A stretch of DNA of 41,795 nt from an uncultured Planctomycetaceae bacterium (GTDB lineage: Bacteria; Planctomycetota; Planctomycetia; Planctomycetales; Planctomycetaceae): contig CAITYU010000380.1 of assembly GCA_903896675.1 (NCBI GenBank), forward strand, positions 1-41,795. Reading direction: 5' to 3'. Under the pieces are notes generated by a model, which was not told the DNA's origin, searched no databases, and saw only the letters and a list, made by a program, of their open reading frames with translations. Made by a program: the position numbers and the translations under genes. Shown here one piece after another: positions 25,911 to 34,559 of this stretch (position 1 is the stretch's first letter; each line of letters opens with the position of its first letter).

Positions 25911-27266
25911 ATGATCGCTGGCGGTTTGTTTTCAGTTCCGGGGTTGCTCAGCCTTTTCGCGATGTTGCAGTTGCCTGTGCAGGACAGCCTCCGTCTGTCA
26001 GTTCAGACTGATCGTGGCAGTGAACACTTTCGATTTCCGGACATTCCGCCGCCTGCTGTGAATGACGCTGGTGCTGAGGGCATGTGGCGTGTGATTGCCG
26101 GCCGGGCGGATGTGAATTCCGGTGGCATCACCTGCCTGAATGACGGACGAATTCCGACCAATGCTGACGACCCCCGGGGCAATTTTTTTCTGGCTGCGGG
26201 AACAGTGGAGGGCCTGATCACTCTCGATTTGCAGAAGTCCGTACCGATCGGCGAGGTTGTCAGCTATTCGTGGCACACGGGTGGCAGGGCACCGCAGGTT
26301 TACACTCTGTACGGTGCGACCGGTGATGAATCGGGATTTGTCGTTCCGGACACAGTCGCAGACGTGGCTGATCTCAGGGGGTGGACGAAGATTGCGGATG
26401 TTGACAGTCGGCCGAACGGGGCTCAGGGTGGTCAGCATGCAGTGCGATTGGATCGTGCAGATGGCGTGTTGGGGAATTTCAGGCATTTGCTGATTTCCAT
26501 ACGTTCCACGGATCGTGGTGATCGCTTTGGTCAGACATTTTTCAGTGAAATTGATGTGGTGACGGGGGATCCGGCGGAACTGCGGCGAGTGGAACTGCCG
26601 GCAGTGCGAGAGATATCATTCACGACGTCTGACAATTCTTATGAGTTTTGTGTCGAGACCACGCAGGCGCAGGAGCTGGAAGAGTGGACTGAGCGGGACC
26701 TGAAGCCAGTAATTCTGGAATGGTATCCGCGGATTGTGCAGTTGTTGCCTGGGCAGGGTTATCAGCCGCCCCGGCGGGTGCGTTTTCGTTTTCTGCCGGA
26801 TGCAGACATGCCGGGAATTCCGGCTTATGCGGCGGGCAGTGTGATTTCTCTGAACCGTGAATGGTTTCGCGGGCAGTTGCAGGGCGAGGCCCCTGGTTGT
26901 GTCGTGCATGAACTGGTGCATGTGGTGCAGCAGTATCCTGCGCGGGGGCGAAGGCTGCGTGATGGTGCGGCGGTTCCGGGTTGGCTGGTGGAGGGAATTC
27001 CGGATTACATCCGCTGGTTTCTGTTTGAGCCAGAGAGGGGTGGTGCGAGGCTGTCTGCGGAGCGTCGCCGGGTTGCGAAGCATGATGCCAGCTACCGAGT
27101 GTCGGCAAATTTTCTGGACTGGGTCATTCGTCGTCAGCCCGCAGATGCGAGGATTCTTGAGCAGCTCAATGCGGCTGCTCGAGAAGGGCGATACACGCCC
27201 GAGTTATGGCAGAAACTGACAGGCAGTACGGAACAGCAACTTGCGGAAGAATGGCGGTCCGAGTGA
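25911..27266 (+). CDS. Secreted BSP-type zinc metallopeptidase-like protein
   Basis: 451 residues. A short signal peptide (GGLFSVPGLLSLFAMLQLPV) is followed by a beta-rich domain to about residue 230 with discoidin-like features (NDGRIPTNADDPRGNFF, VGEVVSYSWHTGGRAPQVYTLYGA). The C-terminal ~210 residues match plant basic secretory protein (BSP) family peptidases: EEWTERDLKPVILEWYPRIV, then His333-E-L-V-H-V-V-Q (HExxH zinc motif), and PGWLVEGIPDYIRW with the further Glu and Asp. ATG at 25911 with AGGA ten bases upstream; an in-frame start at 25881 is less likely. Extracellular target unknown. Confidence 0.85.
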   Translation: MIAGGLFSVPGLLSLFAMLQLPVQDSLRLSVQTDRGSEHFRFPDIPPPAVNDAGAEGMWRVIAGRADVNSGGITCLNDGRIPTNADDPRGNFFLAAGTVEGLITLDLQKSVPIGEVVSYSWHTGGRAPQVYTLYGATGDESGFVVPDTVADVADLRGWTKIADVDSRPNGAQGGQHAVRLDRADGVLGNFRHLLISIRSTDRGDRFGQTFFSEIDVVTGDPAELRRVELPAVREISFTTSDNSYEFCVETTQAQELEEWTERDLKPVILEWYPRIVQLLPGQGYQPPRRVRFRFLPDADMPGIPAYAAGSVISLNREWFRGQLQGEAPGCVVHELVHVVQQYPARGRRLRDGAAVPGWLVEGIPDYIRWFLFEPERGGARLSAERRRVAKHDASYRVSANFLDWVIRRQPADARILEQLNAAAREGRYTPELWQKLTGSTEQQLAEEWRSE

Positions 27267-27311
27267 TGCGTGGATGCTCTGGTGCCGGATGAGGCTGTGT
27301 GTGTGTGCGCG

Positions 27312-28031
27312 TTACCGTGCCACGGCCAGCAGGCTGGATCCGAACGGCAGTCGCAGTGGTGTTGCCAGACGCAGTTCAGCACAGGACAGAGCCAGCAGCA
27401 TGCGATTGATCAGCAGTTGAGGAACTTTCGGCGGCTGCGGCGAGGTGTGCCAAAGTCGTTCCTTCAGCCTGATCAGCAGTTTGATCGGACAGGTCCAGTG
27501 GAAGAAGTACTGCAGTGTCAGCAGATCGACTCCGGCAACGCTGGCCAGAGTTCTGAAGGACTGGCGGTCATAGCGGATGTAGTGGTGGTTGACATCATCG
27601 TGCGTGGTCCACAGGGCATTGAGAGCCGGGACTGTGATCAGGATGCGTCCCTCGGGACGCAGCAGGCTGCGAGCGTGTTCGAGAGCAGCTGCGGGATCCG
27701 GCAGATGCTCCAGCACGTCCAGCATCAGGATCAGATCAAATCTCCGTGCCGGCTGAAAATCGGCATCAAACGGCTGGCAGTAGATTCGCTCGCGGTACGG
27801 ACTGTCCGCGGCCAGCGTTGTTTCGTCGGATTCAACACCGAATACCCGGCCAAATCCGGTGAGGCTGGAGAACAGCAGCCCGTCACCACAGCCGACGTCA
27901 AGGATGTCTGCTGTGCCGTCCTCCGTGAAGCCCAGTCGCCGAATCTCAGCCAGAATGGCTCGCTCCCGCGCCCGCCACCACCAGTGCTGCCGATACAGAT
28001 CCCGATACTGTTGTGCGTACTCGCTCTGCAT
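27312..28031 (-). CDS. Class I SAM-dependent methyltransferase
   Basis: 239 residues. SAM-binding motif I ILDVGCGDGLLFSSL, acidic residue at the end of strand 2 (GVESDE), RFDLILMLDVLEHLPDP (motif IV/V) and a C-terminal FRTLASVAGVDLLTLQYFF. This is the Methyltransf_11/23 type that often acts on sugars or lipids. ATG at 28031 (MQSEYAQQYRDLY) is chosen; a longer start to 28088 is open. It overlaps the 3' end of the GT2 gene by 86 bases. Last gene of the glycosylation operon, so a glycan or lipid-sugar substrate is likely (inference). Confidence 0.88.
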   Translation of the reverse strand: MQSEYAQQYRDLYRQHWWWRARERAILAEIRRLGFTEDGTADILDVGCGDGLLFSSLTGFGRVFGVESDETTLAADSPYRERIYCQPFDADFQPARRFDLILMLDVLEHLPDPAAALEHARSLLRPEGRILITVPALNALWTTHDDVNHHYIRYDRQSFRTLASVAGVDLLTLQYFFHWTCPIKLLIRLKERLWHTSPQPPKVPQLLINRMLLALSCAELRLATPLRLPFGSSLLAVAR

Positions 28032-29079
28032 TTGAATGCCTGCCCATGAATGGCGTAAGCGGATTGTGTGTGTGCTCTGAGCCGTCAACTCTGTCGACCA
28101 GATAGAGCGGTCGTTGCTTCACCTGTTCGTAGATGCGACCGATGTACTCACCGATAACGCCCAGAAAGATCAACTGGACTCCCGCCAGAAATGTGATGGC
28201 GGTGATTAACGCTGTGAATCCCTGTGGTGAACGGCTGAAGAACAGATGTGCGATGCCGGCGTAGACCGTGAAGATGGTTGCCGCGGCGACGGTCAGGACA
28301 CCCATCCACGATGCGGCCCGCAGCGGGACAGCACTGAAGGAAAAGATGCCGTCGGCCGCGAGTCGGAAGAGCTTCAGCCAGCTGTATTTGCTTTCCCCAC
28401 GGAACCGGGCATCACGTTCGACTTCAATTCCGGTCTGGCGAAAACCGGCCCAGCGTCGCAGCCCCCGCAGATAACGATGCCGTTCGGGACAACTGCGGAC
28501 GATCTTAACCACGCGTGCAGACATCAGACTGAAATCGCCCGCTCCCTGCGGCAGATCCACGTCGGAAATCCTTGAAATCAGCCAGTAAAAGCCAGCGTAC
28601 GCCGCTCGCAGCAGCCAGCCTTCCTTGCGTTTTGTGCGAATCGCATACACCACGTCGAAACCACGCTGGTGCTGTTGAACAAAGCGGGGAATTGTTTCTG
28701 GAGTATCCTGCAGGTCCCCGTCCATCAGCACCACGGCCTCGCCCTCGGCGTGATCCAGTGCCGCCGAGAGTGCCGCCTGGTGGCCGAAATTTCTGGCGAA
28801 GTGCAGCGCCTTCACGCAGGGATCACACAAGGCCATTGCAGTCAGCAAACTGGCAGTGCCGTCGGTGCTGCCATCATTGACAAACAGCAACTGATGCCGC
28901 CCCGGAATGGTGCTCAGAACAGATTTCAACCGTTGATACAGTTCCGGCAGATTGGACTCTTCATTGTAAACCGGGACCGCTACCGTCAGGTTGATCGAAC
29001 GCAGCTCGGAGGATTCATACTGCGACGCAACGGACCGCATCTCCTGAGTCAATTCGGCGAATTCGAGGACGCCAATCAT
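27946..29079 (-). CDS. GT2 polyprenyl-phosphate sugar transferase (DPM1/GtrB-like)
   Basis: 377 residues. GT-A core: VAVPVYNEESNLPELYQRL, LLFVNDGSTDGT, KALHFARNFGHQAALSAALDHA, VVLMDGDLQDTPE (DxD-type metal site), GAGDFSLMS and KYSWLKLFRLAADGIFSFS. Two C-terminal TM segments follow (WMGVLTVAAATIFTVYAGIAH; ITFLAGVQLIFLGVIGEYIG), ending IYEQVKQRPLYLV, as in enzymes making polyprenyl-phosphate glucose or mannose. About 45 residues beyond that usual end overlap the next gene. ATG at 29079 overlaps the previous stop (ATGA) and has AGGGG upstream. It probably supplies the lipid-linked sugar used by the GT-C enzyme at 29752. Confidence 0.92.
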   Translation of the reverse strand: MIGVLEFAELTQEMRSVASQYESSELRSINLTVAVPVYNEESNLPELYQRLKSVLSTIPGRHQLLFVNDGSTDGTASLLTAMALCDPCVKALHFARNFGHQAALSAALDHAEGEAVVLMDGDLQDTPETIPRFVQQHQRGFDVVYAIRTKRKEGWLLRAAYAGFYWLISRISDVDLPQGAGDFSLMSARVVKIVRSCPERHRYLRGLRRWAGFRQTGIEVERDARFRGESKYSWLKLFRLAADGIFSFSAVPLRAASWMGVLTVAAATIFTVYAGIAHLFFSRSPQGFTALITAITFLAGVQLIFLGVIGEYIGRIYEQVKQRPLYLVDRVDGSEHTHNPLTPFMGRHSNAERVRTTVSGSVSAALVVAGAGASHSG

Positions 29080-29684
29080 CGCGGAGCCCCTTTGAAATAC
29101 GCGAGTTGCCACAATGGCAGGCCCGCCATTTTCAGCACAAAGGGCTCAAAGACCACGGGACGAAAATGCTGGGCAAAGATAGCCCGCCATTCCTCCAGCG
29201 GTCGGGGAAAGTCCCCTCGATCGGCCAGTGCCATACCGCGCGGAATGGACAGACGCGGCGGCAGCACCAGATCCACGATCTGAATGTGCCCGTCCTTTGT
29301 CAGTAACCGCGATAGCTGCCCAAGCAGACGGTGCACGCTGGCTGTATCCATATGATGCAGCAGGCTGTTCACCAGAATGAAATCAAAGCCCTCACCGTTC
29401 TCAGGTTCCCACGTGCAAAGGTCGGCGACTTCAAACCGCAGCGGATGACGCTGTCGCGCCGATTCCACATAGGCGGGATTCAGATCGAGGCCCAGATAGT
29501 CCATACCGTGAAACAGATGGGCATTGGTACCCGGGCCACACCCGGCATCCAGCACACGACGCACGCAGCGCAGGTCGTTGTGCCGCAGAATCGGTGCAAA
29601 TTTTGCATCAACAAAGGGAGCCTGCCACATGCGGTACACGGCAGGCAGGGAAAGCAGATCGTAAACCACATGCAGCAGAGGCAT
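29076..29684 (-). CDS. Class I SAM-dependent methyltransferase
   Basis: 202 residues. Motif I VLDAGCGPGTNAHLF, then YLGLDLNPAYVESAR, FEVADLCTWEPENGEGFDFILVNSLLHHMD and a final Pro-rich IPRGMALADRGDFPRP. Distinct from the other operon methyltransferase (low identity by eye). ATG at 29684 with GGAG nine bases upstream is chosen over a TTG at 29699. Its stop overlaps the GT2 start by four bases, indicating coupled translation. Confidence 0.88.
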   Translation of the reverse strand: MPLLHVVYDLLSLPAVYRMWQAPFVDAKFAPILRHNDLRCVRRVLDAGCGPGTNAHLFHGMDYLGLDLNPAYVESARQRHPLRFEVADLCTWEPENGEGFDFILVNSLLHHMDTASVHRLLGQLSRLLTKDGHIQIVDLVLPPRLSIPRGMALADRGDFPRPLEEWRAIFAQHFRPVVFEPFVLKMAGLPLWQLAYFKGAPR

Positions 29685-29751
29685 AGCTGTCGTCTCCAAT
29701 GGGAACTCTGCAGCCAGCCTGGCTCATGTCTGGTTTACCCGCGTGGGCAAC

Positions 29752-31716
29752 TCATTTTGTCCCGGGTAATTCGTTGGTTTTGTTACCGCTGCTGTCGGAA
29801 TAAACGTTAAAAAGCGCCGGAGCGGAGGAATCACTATTGCCACCAAAGCCGATCACCAGAGGATTTCCAAACCGCTGCCGAGCCCAGTTTTCCAGCTGAT
29901 CAGCAGCTTTGGTGAAGTCGCGCAGAAACGGCTGTTTGACGACCACCAGCCGGATACCCGCTGCGTCAGCCAGTGCGTTCAGATCCTCCGCAGTGCTCAG
30001 CAGTTCCGGACGAAAAAAGTCATAGAACAGACGTGTGGGATTCTGACGTTCGGCCAGAAAATAGACTTCGGGACAATCGGGCCCGGCAAGGATGGCTTCT
30101 CCGTCGTCAGTGCGGGCGTGGATCTCTGTGACCAGCCGCTCATAAGCTTCACCGAGGGAACGTTCCACCTGCAGCCCGCAGCGGGCAAATCTGAGCTGCA
30201 TTCCTGAGAGGTGTGTGGGAGCGCTGGAGACATTGCCGAGCGGTACCACGGACTTCAGTTGCAGCCATGCAAACAGGCTGAGGCCGGCAATGAAAACTCG
30301 TGACCACCGCACCCTGGTCTCAGCATGTCGCCGTGCAGCGTCGGTCGCCTGCAGTCCAAAACTGCCTCCGATAAAGACCAGCGGTGCCACGTAAGGAAAA
30401 TACAGGTCCATGGCGAATGGGAACTGCACCTGCGCGCCCATGATGAGCGTGGCGGCAATGGCAAAAGCCCGACCGCTGTCGGCCCCGCAGCATCTGATCG
30501 CCTGCAGCAGTAACAGTGCCGATACATAAGGGGCCACGCTGCGGACCGCCTGAAAACACGCCAGCCGCCCCTGGATGGACAGATGTCCGCAGACCAGCAG
30601 CAGCCCGAGGATCGCCACTGCCAGCCTGGGCAGGAAGCGGCTGTCCTTTGCAACGGTGGCCGAACGCCCGTTTGTGGATCCAGCAAGACACACTGCTGTG
30701 AAGGCTGCTCCTGAAAGTAAAAAGGCTGCCGGCCCGGGAAATGCCGCCCCGGCATGTTGCAGTCGTCGCTGTGGCAGCACAATCAGGCCCTCATACAACT
30801 CGGATAGCGCACCCGCCTGCCAATACCACAGCAGCCAAGCCGACAGCGGCAGGAAGGCCCCGGCGGCAAAGACCAGCTGCAGTCGCAGCCACGTCCCTGC
30901 ACGCTGCCAAAACGCTCCTCGCCCTCGCTGCCATTCCCCCACAAGTACGGAAATCCCCAGTCCAAAGGCAGGAATTGTCAGATGCAACGCGGACAACAGT
31001 GGGTCGCCGGCCGACCACAGACGGCTTGCCGCAAGGAAGTACACGAGGATGCAGAACAGAATCCAGACCGAAAAAGTCGCTGACCGCGGAGCTGACGAGG
31101 CTGACTGCCGCTGCTCGCAGTCCATCAGAATCAGCACGCCGGCTGCGATCAGGTAAATACCCGTGATCTTGAAAAGGACGGCCACGCCGGCCAGCAGGCC
31201 GGCCCAAAACAGCCATCGCAGGTGCGGCCGTTCCAGAAAAGTCAGCAGAGCATCCAGCATGCCCACCGTCAGAAACAGGATGTACCACGACGGCATCGAT
31301 TCCGGGTTGAGTCGCACACTCCACATACCGCACAAGACCACCAGCCCCCCTGCATCCAGCGGTCGGAGCCATCGCCGGGATATTCGATAGACGCAGATCA
31401 GAAAGGGCAGACTGGCTGCCAGCAGCATCCAGCGGGTTGACTCGGTACGCACTCCCAGCAACTTGAACGCCATGGCATGCAGGACCGTCAGCAGTCCTGT
31501 GTACATGTCATCAAAATCGCGATGCGGCAATTGTCCCTGCAGAAATCGCTCGGCCGCCTGGCCGATCTGACCCTCATCCTGCGGAAACCAGCCGGTCATC
31601 AATCCCGGCAGCGTGGACATGAGTACGATCAGCACTGCGGCTGCAGCGACCACAATGTCCCTCTGCCAGACGGCAGTGGTCGGCGTCTGTTCCGCAGAAA
31701 TCAGGCTTTTTTCCAC
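29752..31716 (-). CDS. GT-C (PMT/ArnT-like) membrane glycosyltransferase
   Basis: 654 residues with about ten hydrophobic segments from residue 22 to 460 and a soluble C-terminal ~190 residues. The first outside loop holds FPQDEGQIGQAAERFLQG and PHRDFDDMYTG; an acidic pair in this loop is the catalytic and metal-binding feature of GT-C enzymes that use polyprenyl-phosphate sugars. The GTG at 31716 is the apparent start. First gene of the operon; the GT2 two genes downstream would make its donor. The acceptor (protein, lipid or polysaccharide) is not deducible. Confidence 0.82.
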   Translation of the reverse strand: MEKSLISAEQTPTTAVWQRDIVVAAAAVLIVLMSTLPGLMTGWFPQDEGQIGQAAERFLQGQLPHRDFDDMYTGLLTVLHAMAFKLLGVRTESTRWMLLAASLPFLICVYRISRRWLRPLDAGGLVVLCGMWSVRLNPESMPSWYILFLTVGMLDALLTFLERPHLRWLFWAGLLAGVAVLFKITGIYLIAAGVLILMDCEQRQSASSAPRSATFSVWILFCILVYFLAASRLWSAGDPLLSALHLTIPAFGLGISVLVGEWQRGRGAFWQRAGTWLRLQLVFAAGAFLPLSAWLLWYWQAGALSELYEGLIVLPQRRLQHAGAAFPGPAAFLLSGAAFTAVCLAGSTNGRSATVAKDSRFLPRLAVAILGLLLVCGHLSIQGRLACFQAVRSVAPYVSALLLLQAIRCCGADSGRAFAIAATLIMGAQVQFPFAMDLYFPYVAPLVFIGGSFGLQATDAARRHAETRVRWSRVFIAGLSLFAWLQLKSVVPLGNVSSAPTHLSGMQLRFARCGLQVERSLGEAYERLVTEIHARTDDGEAILAGPDCPEVYFLAERQNPTRLFYDFFRPELLSTAEDLNALADAAGIRLVVVKQPFLRDFTKAADQLENWARQRFGNPLVIGFGGNSDSSAPALFNVYSDSSGNKTNELPGTK

Positions 31717-31848
31717 CTAAGACCACCCCGGGAGACTTACGCTGTCCGCCCTGGCATCGCGGCAAATATCGAATTCACAGGCGGGCGGATGGCTCAATAT
31801 AGCTTATGCGTGGGAGCTTGCGGCGGCTTTTTCAGGGCGCTGCAGCGG

Positions 31849-32964
31849 CTACTTGGCGTGCAGCAGTTCCACCATCGCCCTGCCCATGGCCTCACCAACG
31901 TCCATGTAGACTTCGGCTTTGCCACCATAGTGCCCATTTCCACTGCCACCCTGGGCCAGCGGATGCGTGTAAATGGTTTTCACGTTGCCGGCAAATTCGG
32001 GATACCTGCCCGACTTGCCATCCACTGCCAGATGACCATCCAGCACCAGACGCGACGGCCCGCTGGATTCAGTTGTGGTTTCTCCCAGAGTTCCACAGAT
32101 GAACTTCGCTTCTGGAGCCTCGAATTCCTTCCGCAGGGCCTTGATAAACCTCACAAGGTTTGCTTCGTAATGCGCTGCATGGCCGGCGTTGCCGGCGTCT
32201 CGCTCGCCCTGCCAGAAAAAGAACCCGGCCACCTCATAACCACTGGCACCGGGATAGTGCTTTTCAAGTTCTGCGAGGGCCTTCTGGGCGTCGCCAATAT
32301 CCGAATCCCACTGCTTGCCCGCATACCAGTCAATCGGCTTGCCATTTTTGTCCAGCCACGGACCCGGTTCAGTTGCCAGACCCAGCGCCGGATCCATGTC
32401 CCAGAATTCCGGTTTGTCTCCGGATCCCGCATAGACAAGTTTCTTTTCCACGCCGGACTTGTCACGCGACACAAATTCCCGTCGCGGACTTCCCGGAGGC
32501 AGCAGGTCCCAGCCCAGAGCGCGGTTCCCGATACAGCATTTCAACACCAGAACAGGCGCGGCGATGGCGTTTCCCAGAACATGGCCAATACCATACTCCG
32601 GACCCAGATTTCCGCCCGTGACTGTCATCCATTCATTTCTCAGCGGGCCACGCCCGGACATGTACTGCACATATCGTACATCCTGCCGCACCGTCCATGC
32701 TCCGGACTGGTCCACCAGGTACTGATACCTCTGCTTTTCCCGAACAGCGTGCTCCAGCGAATTCTCACCGCCCTTCACCTTACCCAGCCCGACCATATTG
32801 GACTGGCCGAGCAGAATGAAGACCTGGACCGGCTTTGTCAGATCGGCTGGCTTGCCGTCAGGAGCGACGATCGGAGTGGCGGTTTCCTGTGCTGCCAATG
32901 TACCCGGCAAACTCAGGCAGGCCAGCAAATACGAAAAGGCAAGCAGGCTTGCAGAAAGCTTCAT
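31849..32964 (-). CDS. Secreted SASA-family carbohydrate esterase (sialate O-acetylesterase-like)
   Basis: 371 residues with a signal peptide (LLAFSYLLACLSLPGTLAAQ). SGNH/SASA motifs: FILLGQSNMVG with the catalytic Ser, FFFWQGERDAG (block with Gln-Gly-Glu), and near the C-terminus THPLAQGGSGNGHYGGKAE with the catalytic His. Members remove acetyl groups from sugars, for example on xylan or sialic acid; the target here is unknown. ATG at 32964 opens the signal peptide. The start overlaps the end of a possible small upstream frame. It may work with the nearby sulfatase on decorated polysaccharides (inference). Confidence 0.92.
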   Translation of the reverse strand: MKLSASLLAFSYLLACLSLPGTLAAQETATPIVAPDGKPADLTKPVQVFILLGQSNMVGLGKVKGGENSLEHAVREKQRYQYLVDQSGAWTVRQDVRYVQYMSGRGPLRNEWMTVTGGNLGPEYGIGHVLGNAIAAPVLVLKCCIGNRALGWDLLPPGSPRREFVSRDKSGVEKKLVYAGSGDKPEFWDMDPALGLATEPGPWLDKNGKPIDWYAGKQWDSDIGDAQKALAELEKHYPGASGYEVAGFFFWQGERDAGNAGHAAHYEANLVRFIKALRKEFEAPEAKFICGTLGETTTESSGPSRLVLDGHLAVDGKSGRYPEFAGNVKTIYTHPLAQGGSGNGHYGGKAEVYMDVGEAMGRAMVELLHAK

Positions 32965-33173
32965 GATCGTTTCCGTGCAGGTGACTGTGTTGGCAACAGC
33001 ATGGGCTTGACCAGCCAGACGGCAGCGAAGCCCGTTTCCCGGAGTATCGAATCAATCGGCTGTATTTGCAATTCCAACTGCGGCAGATCGTCAGACAGTT
33101 CTGTCAGTAACGGAACATCACCAACCGAGATCCTGCTGGTGCAGCGCGGCGGCACAACTGCCGTCGCTTGCAC
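32961..33173 (-). CDS. Possible 70-residue protein upstream of the esterase
   Basis: A frame from GTG 33173 to the stop at 32961 overlaps the esterase ATG by four bases (ATGA), the usual sign of a coupled gene pair. The central part (SVGDVPLLTELSDDLPQLELQI) is protein-like. Against it: no ribosome binding site, a stop codon directly before the GTG, and no family recognised. The rest of the gap to 33288 holds nothing I can name. Confidence 0.25.
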   Translation of the reverse strand: MQATAVVPPRCTSRISVGDVPLLTELSDDLPQLELQIQPIDSILRETGFAAVWLVKPMLLPTQSPARKRS

Positions 33174-33288
33174 TCAGACAGGATCGGAAACTGGTCTGCC
33201 CTGCGATGGCCTCAGAGTTCACACCGGGACCCGGTTAGGCTACGGTTCACCCGCGATTTCAAAATCTCACTGAGCTCCGGAGCTTCGC

Positions 33289-34371
33289 ATGAACCCTTCA
33301 CAGACCGTCACTCGAACCCTGCTGCTGGCCTTTGCCGTGTGTGGCAGCGTGGCGAACAGCCTTGCAGGGGATGTCCGTATTGGCATTCTGGGCATCGACA
33401 ACTATGGATCTGTGGCCTACACGGAATTCCTGAATCGTCCGCGGGCTGAGGGCGATTTTGCGGGTGTGCAGGTCGTTGCGGCATGGCCGATCGCCAGTCC
33501 GGATTACCCGGACAGTGAGAAACTGCAGGCTCAGTGGAAGCAGCAGTTGCTGAATCTGCATCAAAATCCCAGGGATCCGCAGGATGCTGTTCCGCCGATT
33601 GAAATGGTCAATTCACTTGAGGAACTGCTGGCGAAATGCGATGGCGTGATGATCTTCAGTCTGGACGGACGCATGCACACTGAGCAGGCGACGGCGGTGC
33701 TGAAGGCCGGGAAGCCCCTGTTCATCGGTCGACCTCTGGCGGCCACTGCTGAGGATGCAGTTCGTATCTTTCGGGTGGCAGCAGAAACAAAAACCCCATG
33801 CTGGAGCAGTTCGCAGCATCGGTACAGCGCGGGTTTCAGCGGCATGCGGAATCATCCCGATGTGGGACAAGTGATTGGCTGCGATGTCTATGGCGGTTGG
33901 TCGGTGGATGCACCGGAAGCCGATCGATTCACCCGCCCGCTGCACAGTATCGAGACCCTGTATGCCATCATGGGACCGGGAGTTGTGTCTGTCAGCAGTA
34001 CCGGAACAGCCACCGCAGAATCGGTGACCGCAGTCTGGGCTGATGGGCGAGTTGGTACATACCGCGGCATCAAGTCCGGCGCGGTGAAGTACAGTGCCAC
34101 GGTGTTCGGAACCACGGGTGTGTCTACAGCCGGCATTTATGGACACGGAGTTCCCGTCAAGGGCGTTGTGCCGACAGACGATCGCTACGTGGGGTATGAA
34201 GGGCTGGCCATCGAGATTGCTCGATTCTTCAAGGGAGGGCCGGTGCCCGTGACACCTGCGGAGACTCTGGAGATCTTCGCATTGCTGCAGGCTGCAGAAC
34301 GAAGTCGTGCTCAGCAGGGAGCGATGGTTCAATTGCCGGAACTGGCGAAGCAGTTGACTCTGGAGCAGTAG
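33289..34371 (+). CDS. Exported Gfo/Idh/MocA-like oxidoreductase
   Basis: 360 residues. A signal peptide (LLLAFAVCGSVANSLAG) precedes a Rossmann-like start (VRIGILGIDNYGSVAYTEFL), and the DGVMIFSLDGRMHTEQATAVLKAGKPLFIGRPLA segment is the Gfo/Idh N-terminal domain with the E-K-P box changed to G-R-P. The glycine pattern G-I-L-G-x-D-N-Y differs from the GxGxxG dinucleotide motif, so cofactor binding is uncertain. Secreted relatives are abundant in planctomycetes and many may not be redox enzymes. ATG at 33289 has CGGAG 6 bases upstream. Single gene, ended by the hairpin at 34401. Confidence 0.85.
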   Translation: MNPSQTVTRTLLLAFAVCGSVANSLAGDVRIGILGIDNYGSVAYTEFLNRPRAEGDFAGVQVVAAWPIASPDYPDSEKLQAQWKQQLLNLHQNPRDPQDAVPPIEMVNSLEELLAKCDGVMIFSLDGRMHTEQATAVLKAGKPLFIGRPLAATAEDAVRIFRVAAETKTPCWSSSQHRYSAGFSGMRNHPDVGQVIGCDVYGGWSVDAPEADRFTRPLHSIETLYAIMGPGVVSVSSTGTATAESVTAVWADGRVGTYRGIKSGAVKYSATVFGTTGVSTAGIYGHGVPVKGVVPTDDRYVGYEGLAIEIARFFKGGPVPVTPAETLEIFALLQAAERSRAQQGAMVQLPELAKQLTLEQ

Positions 34372-34400
34372 GCTGGTCATCCGGTCAGACGACACTGAGA

Positions 34401-34417
34401 CCGCCCGACGAGGGCGG
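34401..34417 (+). terminator. Short GC hairpin after the oxidoreductase gene
   Basis: CCGCCC (34401-34406) pairs with GGGCGG (34412-34417) around GACGA, 29 bases after the stop. Six GC pairs in a compact stem; only ATTCT follows, so the terminator call is moderate. Confidence 0.4.
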
Positions 34418-34559
34418 ATTCTGCTGAGAATTCGCTGCACCTGACCGCTGCAGCAATCCGGCGTCAGCAGAGAAGGTTGCGATCCCGCCAGAATAGACTA
34501 CAACGAGGCTGCCGGGCCCTTGTGAATTTCTGCCTTTCAGTTCGTGGTCGATATCCCCT

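Noticed and set aside
27294-27310. Short TG-rich stretch between convergent genes as a possible repeat element
   Set aside because: Only a few dinucleotide units; within chance for this base composition.
31477-33273. 598-codon plus-strand frame
   Set aside because: Antisense to the GT-C start and to the SASA esterase, whose catalytic motifs are clear on the other strand.
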